Source: Halolamina sediminis (GTDB lineage Archaea > Halobacteriota > Halobacteria > Halobacteriales > Haloferacaceae). From it: a stretch of 64,000 nt of DNA. Every line of letters starts with the position of its first letter. Positions within the stretch are counted from its first letter, which is position 1. Position numbers and translations under genes: made by a program. The stretch spans positions 1,736,001 through 1,800,000 of the forward strand of contig NZ_CVUA01000001.1 of assembly GCF_001282785.1 (NCBI RefSeq), written 5' to 3'. Shown here piece after piece: positions 8,689 to 16,671 of this stretch. The notes under the pieces are model-generated. The model searched no databases and was not told the DNA's origin. It saw only the letters and a list, made by a program, of their open reading frames with translations.

Positions 8689-9174
8689 TTAGACCACCCG
8701 CACGTAGCCGACCATCCCGTTCATCTCGTGGGGGATGCAGTAGTACTCGTACTCCCCGGTCGTCTCGAACGTGTGTTCGTACGTCTCGCCCTCGGTGACG
8801 TTCCCCTCGTCGGGGTACGCCGCCACGGCGGCGTCCTGACTGTCGAAGCCGCCGGAGGCGAAGTACTCGGCGCCGTCGGGGACGTTGTCCTCGTAGGCGG
8901 TCACCGAGTGGCCGATCGAGCCGACGTTCTCCCAGGTGACCGTCGTCCCGGCCTCCACCTCGATCCGCTTGGGGGCGAACGCCAGCTGATCGTTCATGTC
9001 GACGGTGCTCGTCTGCTCCCAGGACTCGCCGCTGCCGCCGCCCGACTCCGTGGGCGTCGGCGTGTCCGTCGGGGAGTCGGTGCTGCTGCCGCCGGAACAG
9101 CCGGCCAGCCCCAACCCGATCCCCGTCGACGCCAGTGCGACCACGTACCGTCGTCGCGTCATCTCCTCAGTCAT
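8689..9174 (-). CDS. Halocyanin (blue copper lipoprotein), likely electron donor to NosZ
   Basis: A 161-residue cupredoxin. The N-terminus MTRRRYVVALASTG with lipobox GLAGC (Cys26) indicates Tat export and lipid anchoring, followed by a Ser/Thr/Pro-rich linker. The type-1 copper ligands are His89 (SIGHS), Cys146 and His149 (YCIPH), and Met151 or Met154 (EMNGM). It is the first gene of the nos operon and lies 1 nt before nosZ. The ATG at 9174 was chosen because upstream sequence is not signal-like; an internal Met at codon 5 is also possible. The repeat at 9246-9257 is its probable control site. Confidence 0.93.
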   Translation of the reverse strand: MTEEMTRRRYVVALASTGIGLGLAGCSGGSSTDSPTDTPTPTESGGGSGESWEQTSTVDMNDQLAFAPKRIEVEAGTTVTWENVGSIGHSVTAYEDNVPDGAEYFASGGFDSQDAAVAAYPDEGNVTEGETYEHTFETTGEYEYYCIPHEMNGMVGYVRVV

Positions 9175-9245
9175 GGTTCGACAGGTCGGCGTTCGGGGTG
9201 CCACCAAAAGAACGGTCGAGCGAATTCCCACGGTATCAGAACTCA

Positions 9246-9257
9246 CGAACCCGTTCG
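9246..9257 (-). promoter_or_regulatory. Inverted repeat CGAAC-CC-GTTCG upstream of the nos operon
   Basis: The repeat lies 71 nt upstream of the halocyanin ATG, farther than at the other sites, which would allow a leader of roughly 30 nt. It is the only such repeat in front of halocyanin-nosZ-nosDFY. Confidence 0.6.
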
Positions 9258-9387
9258 GGCAGGGGTTTATCTGTGTTCCCGGGGCGAACGGACCGCGAGT
9301 TCAGTTCGTGAGTTAGCCGTGGAAAACAACGCGTCGCCCCCCGATGCTCGCAGCTCTCTCGACCTCGCGCGCGGTTTCGGGCCGGCC

Positions 9388-10047
9388 CTACCCCCCGATG
9401 ATCGGCTGGGGCTCCTCCTCCAGTCCGGCGGCGAACTCTTTCATCACGCGCTCCTCCGCGCGGTGGAGCGTCTCACTGACCGTCGACTTCGCCAGCCCCA
9501 CCGCGTCGGCGAGTTCGGTCAGCGAGCACTTCCGGGGCGTGTCGTAGTAGCCGCGCTCGATCGCCTCGCGGACGATCGTCCCCTGGCGGTCAGTCAGCAG
9601 CGCCTCGGAGCCGGCGACCTCCTGCTGGAGGTAGTCGACGGTGAAAGAGACGCCGAGCGCCGAGAGCTGGTCGCCCAGCTCGGAGATGGCGTCCTGTGAG
9701 GCGGTCAGCGTCCACGTCGCCTCGCCGTCCTCGATCTCGAACGGCATCTCCAGTGGGAGCCCGGAGTCACGCGCCGCCAGCAGCAACAGGGGGAGGTGCG
9801 TCCGGAACTGGATCAGAGTCTGCCGATCGCCCCGCTGGAGCACCTCCACGTCGTCGACGGAGTCGTGGCCGGAGACGTCGGCGACGACCGACTCGGGATC
9901 GCGGGCAGCGACCTCCGCCAAGCCGACGCCGGCGTCGGTCTCGGTCATCGCCGCCAGGATCCGGATCGTGGCGTCGCCGTGGGCGCGGGTGATCTCTCCG
10001 GGCCAGGTTCGTTCGGGAATCGTGAGGGTGAGTTTGGCTTCGGGCAT
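9388..10047 (-). CDS. HTH-10 (bacterio-opsin activator type) transcriptional regulator
   Basis: A 219-residue regulator. The N-terminal about 145 residues form the sensor/BAT-like domain, and the C-terminus has the HTH-10 motif: LLTDRQGTIVREAIERGYYDTPRKCSL marks the start and LADAVGLAKSTVSETLHRAEERV the DNA-recognition region. Related regulators (NarO, DmsR) control anaerobic respiration in Haloferax. This protein lacks an N-terminal cysteine cluster of the kind I recall for NarO, having only one visible Cys, so it may be a paralogue. It sits between the nos operon and DUF2249 copy 2, and its own promoter carries the regulon-type repeat at 10092-10103, consistent with autoregulation. Confidence 0.85.
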   Translation of the reverse strand: MPEAKLTLTIPERTWPGEITRAHGDATIRILAAMTETDAGVGLAEVAARDPESVVADVSGHDSVDDVEVLQRGDRQTLIQFRTHLPLLLLAARDSGLPLEMPFEIEDGEATWTLTASQDAISELGDQLSALGVSFTVDYLQQEVAGSEALLTDRQGTIVREAIERGYYDTPRKCSLTELADAVGLAKSTVSETLHRAEERVMKEFAAGLEEEPQPIIGG

Positions 10048-10091
10048 TGCTCTATCACGGCGTCGGGGACGGATAACCCAGTCGATACTCC

Positions 10092-10103
10092 CGAACATGT
10101 TCG
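10092..10103 (-). promoter_or_regulatory. Inverted repeat CGAAC-AT-GTTCG upstream of the HTH-10 regulator
   Basis: CGAACATGTTCG, extended to CCGAACATGTTCGG at 10091-10104, ends 44 nt before the ATG at 10047. As I recall, this exact 12-mer matches the inverted repeat reported at NarO-dependent promoters in Haloferax volcanii. Confidence 0.65.
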
Positions 10104-10131
10104 GAGGTCCGGTTCCGGACGGCGCCACCGC

Positions 10132-10143
10132 CGAACTCGTTCG
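10132..10143 (+). promoter_or_regulatory. Inverted repeat CGAAC-TC-GTTCG upstream of DUF2249 copy 2
   Basis: The repeat (CCGAACTCGTTCGG at 10131-10144) ends 37 nt before the ATG at 10181. It is 40 bp from its twin facing the other way, so the short divergent region holds one site per gene. Confidence 0.65.
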
Positions 10144-10180
10144 GCACAACTGCCACCCTCACGGCCGAGGAGTTCGATAT

Positions 10181-10396
10181 ATGCCCGACAGGACCCTCGA
10201 CGCCCGAGATATCGACGGGGAGCCGTTCGGCCGGATCGTCGACGAGCTGGAGACGCTCGGGGAGACTGAGCAGCTGGAACTGGTCAACAGCTTCGAGCCC
10301 GAACCGCTGTACGGCGTGCTCGATCGGCGCGGGTTCGATCACGAGACCGAACAGGTCGGGGAAAACGAGTGGCGCGTCGTGATCGAGCAGGCCTGA
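10181..10396 (+). CDS. DUF2249 family small protein (copy 2)
   Basis: A 71-residue acidic protein starting MPDRTLDARDIDGEP. The same fold elements as copy 1 are visible: the LDARDI strand, a helix, QLELVNSFEPEPL and a final strand WRVVIEQ. It is divergent from the HTH-10 regulator and convergent, with only 3 nt between stops, with DUF2249 copy 3. It is preceded by its own CGAAC-N2-GTTCG repeat. Function is unknown; a TusA-like fold would suggest sulfur or cofactor handling, but no conserved CPxP cysteine is present. Confidence 0.8.
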   Translation: MPDRTLDARDIDGEPFGRIVDELETLGETEQLELVNSFEPEPLYGVLDRRGFDHETEQVGENEWRVVIEQA

Positions 10397-10399
10397 GGC

Positions 10400-10672
10400 T
10401 CACTCGCTCCAGATCGCGGTGGTCGCGCTGCCGTCTTCCTCGACCGTCTCGTAGCTGTACCCGCGCTCTTCGAGCCGCGGGTAGAGATGCTGAGGGCGGC
10501 GGTCGTTCGTCTGGACGAGCACGGCGCCGTCGGACAGTTCTTCGAGCCGTTCGAGGGTGTTCCGGAGCGGCTTCGGCGGGGGCAGATCGCTGGCGTCGAG
10601 GTGATGCTGGGGTCGATCCAGTGGCGCGTCGTCGAACCGGTCGTCGAGGGTCGGTCGCCGGTCTGTGGCCAT
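10400..10672 (-). CDS. DUF2249 family small protein (copy 3)
   Basis: A 90-residue protein starting MATDRRPTLDDRFDD. It carries the LDASDLPPPKPLRNTLERLEEL and AVLVQTNDRRPQHLYPRLEERG elements of DUF2249, with a His/Leu/Tyr motif replacing the KPLFY/EPLYG of the other copies. It is more diverged from copies 1 and 2 than they are from each other. The repeat at 10711-10722 lies just upstream. It converges on copy 2. Confidence 0.75.
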   Translation of the reverse strand: MATDRRPTLDDRFDDAPLDRPQHHLDASDLPPPKPLRNTLERLEELSDGAVLVQTNDRRPQHLYPRLEERGYSYETVEEDGSATTAIWSE

Positions 10673-10710
10673 ACGTGTCCGTCGGGGTGGCGTCGGCGGG
10701 AGGGTTGTGC

Positions 10711-10722
10711 CGAACTGGTTCG
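10711..10722 (-). promoter_or_regulatory. Inverted repeat CGAAC-TG-GTTCG upstream of DUF2249 copy 3
   Basis: The repeat (CCGAACTGGTTCGG at 10710-10723) ends 38 nt before the ATG at 10672, the same spacing as at copies 1 and 2. Confidence 0.65.
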
Positions 10723-10748
10723 GGACCGGGCGTTAGCAGAGAGTCGTC

Positions 10749-10943
10749 CTACTCGGCTTCGAGATACCCCTTCCGGCAGTCCGGGCAGATGTCGCCCGGG
10801 CGGCTGTCGAGCGTCGATTCGGAGGCCGTGAGCCCACACTCGGGACACCGTAGCTCTCCGTCCGTCACACTGGTGTGCGCTGTGTCGGAGTTAGTTAGTT
10901 CCTGCGCCGAGTCCTGCCTCGTCGGCCCCACCGACACACTCAT
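10749..10943 (-). CDS. Small zinc-ribbon protein
   Basis: A 64-residue protein with two CxxC knuckles, RCPECG and ICPDCR, spaced about 23 residues apart, which should bind one zinc. The ATG at 10943 (MSVSVG) is preferred over an upstream ATG at 10976, which would crowd the divergent formate dehydrogenase promoter. Such ribbons act as small nucleic-acid or protein-binding modules. The exact role is unknown. It is divergent from the formate dehydrogenase gene with under 50 nt between starts. Confidence 0.65.
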   Translation of the reverse strand: MSVSVGPTRQDSAQELTNSDTAHTSVTDGELRCPECGLTASESTLDSRPGDICPDCRKGYLEAE

Positions 10944-10990
10944 GGACTGAGACACCCGATCGTGCGGTATGAACACACACGGTGACCACG

Positions 10991-13123
10991 ATGTCCAGTG
11001 AGGCGGACGAACCGGTGAAGACGATCTGCCCGTACTGCGGCGTCGGCTGTGGGATCCGCGTCCGCGAGGGCGAGGAGCGCGGCGAGATGAACTTCGTGCC
11101 GTGGGGTGACGCCCCGGTCAACGAGGGCAGCGTCTGCATCAAGGGCGGCGCGGCGACGCATGTCGTCGACCACGAGGACCGACTGACCGAGCCGCTGATC
11201 AAGGAAGACGGGGAGTTCCGGGAAGCGACGTGGGACGAGGCGCTGAGCCGGGTCGTCGACGAGATGGAGTCGATCCGTGAACGGCACGGCCCCGATGGAA
11301 TGGGCTTTTTCGGCTCCTCGAAGACGTTCAACGAGGAGAACTACCTGCTCCAGAAGCTGGCGCGGCGGTACGGCACGAACCAGATCGACAACTGCACCCG
11401 GATGTGTCACGCCTCGACCGTCTGGGCGCTGCGGACGAGCCTCGGGATGGGTGCCATGACCAACAGCATGGCCGATCTGGAGGACGCCGCGGACGTGCTG
11501 TGGATCCAAGGCGCCAACCCCGGCGAGCAACACCCCATCGCCAACAGCCAGTACTTCCGGCAGGCGGTGCTCGAGGGCGCGACGGTGATCCAGGTCGACC
11601 CCCACGCCAACAAGACCACCGAGTCGTTCGACATCGAGGGCACCGAGCGCCACATGCATCTCCAGCTCGAGCCGGGGACGGACATCCCCCTGCTCAACGT
11701 CGTGCTGAAGACGATCCTCGAACGCCACGAGGCGGAGCCCGACGCAGGGTGGATCGACGAAGCGTTCGTCGAGGAGCGCACCAAGGGGTTCGAGGACCTG
11801 CGGGAGACGCTCGCCGACTTCGACAAGCAGGCCGCCGCCGAGGAGTGTGGCGTCCCGCTCGAAGAGATCGAACGCGCCGCCGAGAAGTACGCGATGGGGA
11901 CCGACGCCGCCATCTTCACCGGGATGGGGATGTCCCAGCACACCTGCGGCGTCGACAACGTCCAGAACGAGATCAACCTCGCGCTGATCACGGGGAACCT
12001 CGGCAAGCCCGGCGCGGGCGTGAACCCCCTTCGCGGGCAGAACAACGTTCAGGGCACCTGCGACGTGGGTGCGATGCCGAACGTGCTTCCGGGGTATCAG
12101 TTGGTCGACGACGACGAGGCCCGCGAGTCCGTCGAGGAGGTGTGGGGGTTCGAGATCCCGTCCGAACCGGGGCTGACGAACGTCGAGATCTCCCACGCGA
12201 TCGGCGACACGGTCCACGGGCTGTACGTGATGGGCGAGAACCCCATCATGAGCGAGCCGGACGGGAACGCGACCGAGCGACGGTTCCGCGAGGATCTGGG
12301 CTTCCTCGTGGTGCAGGACATCTTCATGACCGAAACCGCCGAGCTCGCGGACGTGGTGCTGCCGGCGACGACGTGGGCCGAACGCGGCGGGACGGTCACC
12401 AACACCGACCGCCGGGTCCAGCGGATGCGCGGCGCCCACAAAGTCCACGAGAACACGCGCCACGACCTCGACATCCTCTCGGAGGTCGGGACGCGGCTGT
12501 TCGACGAGGGGTTCGACTTCGATGGGCCCGAGGCGGTGTTCGAGGAGCTCCGCGAGGTGTGCCCGATCATGCACGGCATGAGCTACGACGCGCTCGGGGA
12601 GGAGGGGCTGCACTGGCCCTGCTACGAGCCGGGCGACGAGGGCGACCCGTACCTCTACGAGGACTCCTTCGAGACCGAGGACGGCCTCGCCCGGATCGAG
12701 GGCGTCGTCCACCAGGCACCCAAGGAGACACCCGACGAGGAGTACCCCCTCGTGCTCACGACGGCGCGGCTGGAGGAGCAGTACAACACGGGGACGATGA
12801 GCCGTCGCTCGCCGACGCTGTCCCGCCAGCAGCCGGAGAACTTCGTCGACGTCCACCCCACCGACGCCGAGCGCTACGGGATCGAGGACGGCGACGACGT
12901 GGTGCTGCGCTCCCGCCGCGGGGAGATCACGGTCCGGGCGGACGTGACCGAGGCGATCAAGGAGGGCGTCGTCTGGACCACGCCACACTTCGCGGCCGCT
13001 TCGGCGAACCGGCTGACGAACGACGTGCTCGACGAACGGTCGAAGATTCCGGAGTACAAGGCGGCCACCGCGGAGATCGAGGTCGATCTCGAGCCAGCGG
13101 GTGGGGCGTCCGCGGACGACTGA
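10991..13123 (+). CDS. Formate dehydrogenase alpha subunit-like molybdopterin oxidoreductase
   Basis: A 710-residue molybdoenzyme. The N-terminal 4Fe-4S motif CPYCGVGC (Cys13, 16, 20) plus Cys49 precedes the catalytic segment NCTRMCHAS, in which Cys139 replaces the selenocysteine of bacterial enzymes and His140 follows, as in formate dehydrogenases. The stretches GMGMSQHTCGVDNV and RGQNNVQGTCDVG, and a C-terminal molydopterin-dinucleotide-binding domain (LTTARLEEQYNTGTM), also match FdhF/FdhA. A GTG nine nucleotides upstream (10982) is an alternative start. No beta, gamma or NAD-linked partner gene is adjacent, and no Tat signal is visible, so a soluble cytoplasmic enzyme is likely. Substrate is inferred. 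Confidence 0.85.
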   Translation: MSSEADEPVKTICPYCGVGCGIRVREGEERGEMNFVPWGDAPVNEGSVCIKGGAATHVVDHEDRLTEPLIKEDGEFREATWDEALSRVVDEMESIRERHGPDGMGFFGSSKTFNEENYLLQKLARRYGTNQIDNCTRMCHASTVWALRTSLGMGAMTNSMADLEDAADVLWIQGANPGEQHPIANSQYFRQAVLEGATVIQVDPHANKTTESFDIEGTERHMHLQLEPGTDIPLLNVVLKTILERHEAEPDAGWIDEAFVEERTKGFEDLRETLADFDKQAAAEECGVPLEEIERAAEKYAMGTDAAIFTGMGMSQHTCGVDNVQNEINLALITGNLGKPGAGVNPLRGQNNVQGTCDVGAMPNVLPGYQLVDDDEARESVEEVWGFEIPSEPGLTNVEISHAIGDTVHGLYVMGENPIMSEPDGNATERRFREDLGFLVVQDIFMTETAELADVVLPATTWAERGGTVTNTDRRVQRMRGAHKVHENTRHDLDILSEVGTRLFDEGFDFDGPEAVFEELREVCPIMHGMSYDALGEEGLHWPCYEPGDEGDPYLYEDSFETEDGLARIEGVVHQAPKETPDEEYPLVLTTARLEEQYNTGTMSRRSPTLSRQQPENFVDVHPTDAERYGIEDGDDVVLRSRRGEITVRADVTEAIKEGVVWTTPHFAAASANRLTNDVLDERSKIPEYKAATAEIEVDLEPAGGASADD

Positions 13124-13150
13124 GTCCGCGGCGGACCGGTTTTCCGTTTT
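13108..13150 (+). terminator. GC-rich hairpin followed by T-rich tract after the molybdoenzyme gene
   Basis: Nested GTCCGCGG-type inverted repeats spanning the stop codon are followed by TTTTCCGTTTT at 13140-13150, a plausible archaeal T-tract terminator. Confidence 0.4.
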
Positions 13151-13375
13151 AGCACCTCGGTCGGTCGATCCACAGGCCGTCGTCGCCCGTTTCAGACCCC
13201 ACTGGGGGGCGGGCGATCCGTGCGAACGGGCGACCCATCGGGCGTTCACTCGGCAGCGCTGTTTCGCCCGTCGACCGCCCGGGCGTTTCGATGGGCGAAC
13301 CAGAATCGAAAGGATGCCGCAGGCACAACCGCCACTATGGATCAGTACCACGAAGGCGATGGGGGGAGGCCGTCG

Positions 13376-14167
13376 TCAGAAGGGGGTGTAAACTGGCACC
13401 TCGATGTGGGGGACGGAGACGCCGAACAGTCCGAGCCCGTGTGCGATCGGCATCCACCCCATGACGAGAAACGCCAGGCCGAGGGCACGGTGGAGCCGTG
13501 CACGGTGGCGGTTCCCGATCGACTGGAGCACGGTGCCGTAGAGGAACAACGTGGGGAACGTTCCCAGCCCGAGCAGCGCGAGCGAGACCGCCCCCTTCGC
13601 CGGCGACCCCTGTGCGAAGGCGTAGAGGAACGCGGGGTAGAGGATCGGGCAGGGGAGGAGCCCGTGGACCAGACCGAGGCCGACGATCCCCGACCCGTTC
13701 GTCCACTCGTCGACGTGGGCGGTAAGGCGACCGTACACGCTGCTGAACCACCCGCCCCCGCTGCCGAACAGTCCGTGCCCGCCGAACTCACCGAGCGCGT
13801 ACCGGGCGCCCACGACGAGGATGAGGACGCCGACCACCAGCCCGGAGACGGCACGGACGGTGTCGCCGACCGCGGTTACCGTCGACGCCGCACCGTAGAC
13901 GACCGAGCCCAGCGCGCCGAACACCGCACCGATGGCGGCGTAGCTCACCGTTCGGCCCGCGTTGAACAGCGCGTGTTGGCGGACCTCGTACAGCGAGAGA
14001 ACGTTCTCGCTTTCACTCTCCATCCGGTCGGCGTACATCGTCACCAAGGGGCCGCACATCCCCAGACAGTGGGCGCCGCCGAGCAGCCCGACGATCAGGA
14101 ACACGGCCGTTTCGACGTTCCCGGTCGGCAGCGGGCCGGCGTGGGCCGGCAGCGTCGCCGGGATCAT
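13376..14167 (-). CDS. SafE/TauE-like (UreH/CcoH-region type) membrane protein
   Basis: A 263-residue protein with six to seven membrane spans. The N-terminal motif GGAHCLGMCGPLV and the later GLVHGLLPCPILYPAF are hallmarks of the sulfite-exporter-TauE/SafE family branch found beside cytochrome oxidase and copper-ATPase (ccoI/fixI) genes. Cys, Met and His residues in these helices suggest copper or heme handling. It is divergent from the copper ATPase gene, with 125 nt between starts, matching the common SafE-CcoI pairing. A role in maturing respiratory copper enzymes is inferred. Confidence 0.82.
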   Translation of the reverse strand: MIPATLPAHAGPLPTGNVETAVFLIVGLLGGAHCLGMCGPLVTMYADRMESESENVLSLYEVRQHALFNAGRTVSYAAIGAVFGALGSVVYGAASTVTAVGDTVRAVSGLVVGVLILVVGARYALGEFGGHGLFGSGGGWFSSVYGRLTAHVDEWTNGSGIVGLGLVHGLLPCPILYPAFLYAFAQGSPAKGAVSLALLGLGTFPTLFLYGTVLQSIGNRHRARLHRALGLAFLVMGWMPIAHGLGLFGVSVPHIEVPVYTPF

Positions 14168-14292
14168 CGTTCACCGTGGCGGGGTGGGTCGGTCCGCGGC
14201 GGTCGGTGGCGGTTCATGTCGCCGGACTACGGGCGGTGGGAGGTTGGCCGTTCTGGTGCGGTTCTCGAATCACGAGGCCCGAACGGGTGGCG

Positions 14293-16671
14293 ATGACCGC
14301 GACTGAACAGGGGGAGTGTGCGCTCTGTGGCCTGCCGCTCTCTCGCGGTCGTGTCGAGGGCGAGGACGCAGTGTACTGCTGTACGGGCTGTCGGGACGTC
14401 CACGACGCGCTCGGCGACGCTGCAGTCGACAGCGGCGACGTGCGCGAGGCGGTCGCCGACGACTCGACGCTCGACGAGGAGCCCCCCGAGGGGTACGAGC
14501 GGTCGTACCTCCACGTGAGTGGGATGCACTGTACGACCTGCGAGGCGTTCTTGGAATCCGTCGCGGGGAAGGGGGAGGGGATCCACGGCGCGCAGGCGAG
14601 CTACGTCACCGAGACGGTCCGCGTCGACCACGACCCGGCGGTCGTCGACGAGGACGGAGTTCAGGACCGGCTCACGACCGCGGGCTACGTCGCCGACGAC
14701 CGCGAGGAGGGCACCGCGGGCTCCCACGCCGAGGAGACGCTACTGTGGCGGATCGCGGCGGGCGTGATGCTCGGGATGGCGGTGATGCTCCCCTATTTCG
14801 TCTACATCTACCCCGTCCACTTCGGGCTCTACCCGCCGTGGCTGGCCGAGATGGCCGAGGCCCAGCTGCAGGGGGCGACGTACTTCTACGCCGTACTGTT
14901 CCTGCTGACCTCGTTGGTGCTGTTCGGCGTCGGGAAACCGATCCTGCGCGGCGCACTCGTGAGCCTGCGGGCCAAGGCGCCGAACATGGACTTGCTGGTG
15001 GCGCTGGCGGCGCTCAGCGCGTACGCTTACAGCACGCTCGCGGCCGCACTCGGCCGGATCGACATCTACTACGACGTGACGGTCGCCATCGTCGTGGTCG
15101 TCACCGCGGGCAACTACTACGAGTCGTCGATCAAGAAGCGCGCGATGGGGATGCTCTCCGAGCTCGGCGACGAGCAGGTCTCCTCGGCGACCCTGCTCGA
15201 CGACGGGGAGACGGCGACCGTCGACGTGAGCCGGCTGACCGAGGGCGACCGCGTGCTCGTCCGGACCGGCGACCGAATCCCCGTCGACGGCGTCGTCACC
15301 GACGGCGAGGGGACCGTCGACGAGGCGGTCGTCACCGGCGAGTCCCTGCCAGTTTCGAAGGCGCCGGGCGACGAGGTGGTCGGCGGCTCGGTGCTGTCGG
15401 ACGGCTCGCTCACCGTCGAAGTGGGCGAAGGGGCGACCAGCAGCATCGACCGCGTGACGAACCTGCTGTGGAACCTCCAGAGCGCCAACAGCGGTGTCCA
15501 GAAGCTCGCCGACCGGCTGGCGGTGATCTTCGTTCCAGCGGTCGTGCTACTGGCGGCGGTCGCCGGCGTCGGCTACCTCGCCGCCGGGGCCGACCCGACG
15601 CGGGCGGTGCTCATCTCGCTGACCGTGCTGCTCGTCTCCTGTCCGTGTGCGCTGGGGCTCGCGACGCCGCTGGCGGTCGCCTCGGGTATCCGCGACGCGA
15701 TCGAGCGGAACATCGTCGTGTTCGACGAGACGGTGTTCGAGCGGTTCCGCGGCGTCGACACCGTGGTGTTCGACAAGACGGGGACGCTCACCACGGGCGA
15801 ACTTGAGCTCAAGCGTTCGGACGCCCCCGAGGGGGCCCTCGCCGCCGCCGCCGCACTCGAACGGCGCTCTTCCCACCCCGTCGCGGCCGCGATCGCCGAC
15901 GCGTTCGCGGGCGACTGGGCTGACGATCCCGTGACGTCGTTCGAGAGCCACACCAACGGCGTCGCGGGCACCGTCGACGGCGCCGATGCCGTGGTCGGCC
16001 ACCCGGACCTGTTCGAGGAGTACGGTTGGACGGTCGCCGACGACCTTCGCGACCGGGCAGCCGCGGTTCGCTCGAACGGCGACCTCCCGATCCTCGTCGG
16101 GCGTGACGGCGAGGCGGAGGGGGTGATCGTCCTCGGCGATCAACCCCGGCCGGGCTGGGAGGAGACCGTCACCGGGCTCGCAGACCGGGGCGTCGACGTC
16201 GTGTTGCTCACCGGCGACGAGTCCGAGGCGGCGGCGACGTTCCGCGACCACCCCGCGATCGACCGGGTGTTCGCCGGCGTCCCCCCGGAGGGGAAGGCGG
16301 AGACGGTCCGCCGGCTCGGGACCGACCGGACGCTCGCGATGGTCGGCGACGGGACCAATGACGGCCCCGCACTGGCCAGCGCCGACCTCGGGATCGCGCT
16401 GGGCAGCGGCACCGCCATCGCGGTCGACGCCGCGGACGTCGCGATCGTCGACGACGACCTCGGCTCGTTGGAGACGGTGTTCGACCTCTCGACGGCGACC
16501 GGCCGACGCGTCAAACAGAACATCGGCTGGGCGTTCTGCTACAACGCTATCGCCATCCCGCTCGCGCTGTCGGGCACGCTGAACCCCCTGTTCGCCGCCG
16601 TCGCGATGGCTTCGAGCAGTCTTCTGGTCGTGGCGAACTCCTCCCGCCCGCTACTCGAAGCGGGGGAGTGA
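14293..16671 (+). CDS. Copper-translocating P1B-type ATPase (CcoI/FixI-like)
   Basis: A 792-residue ATPase. The N-terminus has a four-cysteine metal-binding segment (CALCG, YCCTGC) and then an HMA domain with GMHCTTC (Cys80, Cys83). Eight spans include the intramembrane CPC motif (Cys450-Pro-Cys452). The phosphorylation site DKTGT begins at Asp494 and the hinge is GDGTNDGPAL. The N-terminal layout resembles CcoI/FixI, which supply copper to cbb3-type oxidases, rather than CopA. The ATG at 14293 begins the acidic conserved protein; earlier in-frame codons give a non-conserved leader. With the SafE-like gene opposite, it may supply extracytoplasmic copper to respiratory enzymes such as NosZ. 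Confidence 0.92.
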   Translation: MTATEQGECALCGLPLSRGRVEGEDAVYCCTGCRDVHDALGDAAVDSGDVREAVADDSTLDEEPPEGYERSYLHVSGMHCTTCEAFLESVAGKGEGIHGAQASYVTETVRVDHDPAVVDEDGVQDRLTTAGYVADDREEGTAGSHAEETLLWRIAAGVMLGMAVMLPYFVYIYPVHFGLYPPWLAEMAEAQLQGATYFYAVLFLLTSLVLFGVGKPILRGALVSLRAKAPNMDLLVALAALSAYAYSTLAAALGRIDIYYDVTVAIVVVVTAGNYYESSIKKRAMGMLSELGDEQVSSATLLDDGETATVDVSRLTEGDRVLVRTGDRIPVDGVVTDGEGTVDEAVVTGESLPVSKAPGDEVVGGSVLSDGSLTVEVGEGATSSIDRVTNLLWNLQSANSGVQKLADRLAVIFVPAVVLLAAVAGVGYLAAGADPTRAVLISLTVLLVSCPCALGLATPLAVASGIRDAIERNIVVFDETVFERFRGVDTVVFDKTGTLTTGELELKRSDAPEGALAAAAALERRSSHPVAAAIADAFAGDWADDPVTSFESHTNGVAGTVDGADAVVGHPDLFEEYGWTVADDLRDRAAAVRSNGDLPILVGRDGEAEGVIVLGDQPRPGWEETVTGLADRGVDVVLLTGDESEAAATFRDHPAIDRVFAGVPPEGKAETVRRLGTDRTLAMVGDGTNDGPALASADLGIALGSGTAIAVDAADVAIVDDDLGSLETVFDLSTATGRRVKQNIGWAFCYNAIAIPLALSGTLNPLFAAVAMASSSLLVVANSSRPLLEAGE

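Noticed and set aside
6720-8798. Long plus-strand open frame opposite nosZ
   Set aside because: It is the antisense shadow of a very clear nosZ/halocyanin coding region; its composition is that expected of a reverse frame in high-GC DNA.
9388-10047. Calling the HTH-10 gene narO
   Set aside because: The characteristic N-terminal cysteines are absent, so orthology cannot be claimed from this sequence.
10991-13123. Interpretation as nitrate reductase (NasA/NapA/NarG)
   Set aside because: The Cys-His pair in NCTRMCHAS and the GQNNVQG segment fit formate dehydrogenase; nitrate reductases lack the histidine after the molybdenum ligand.
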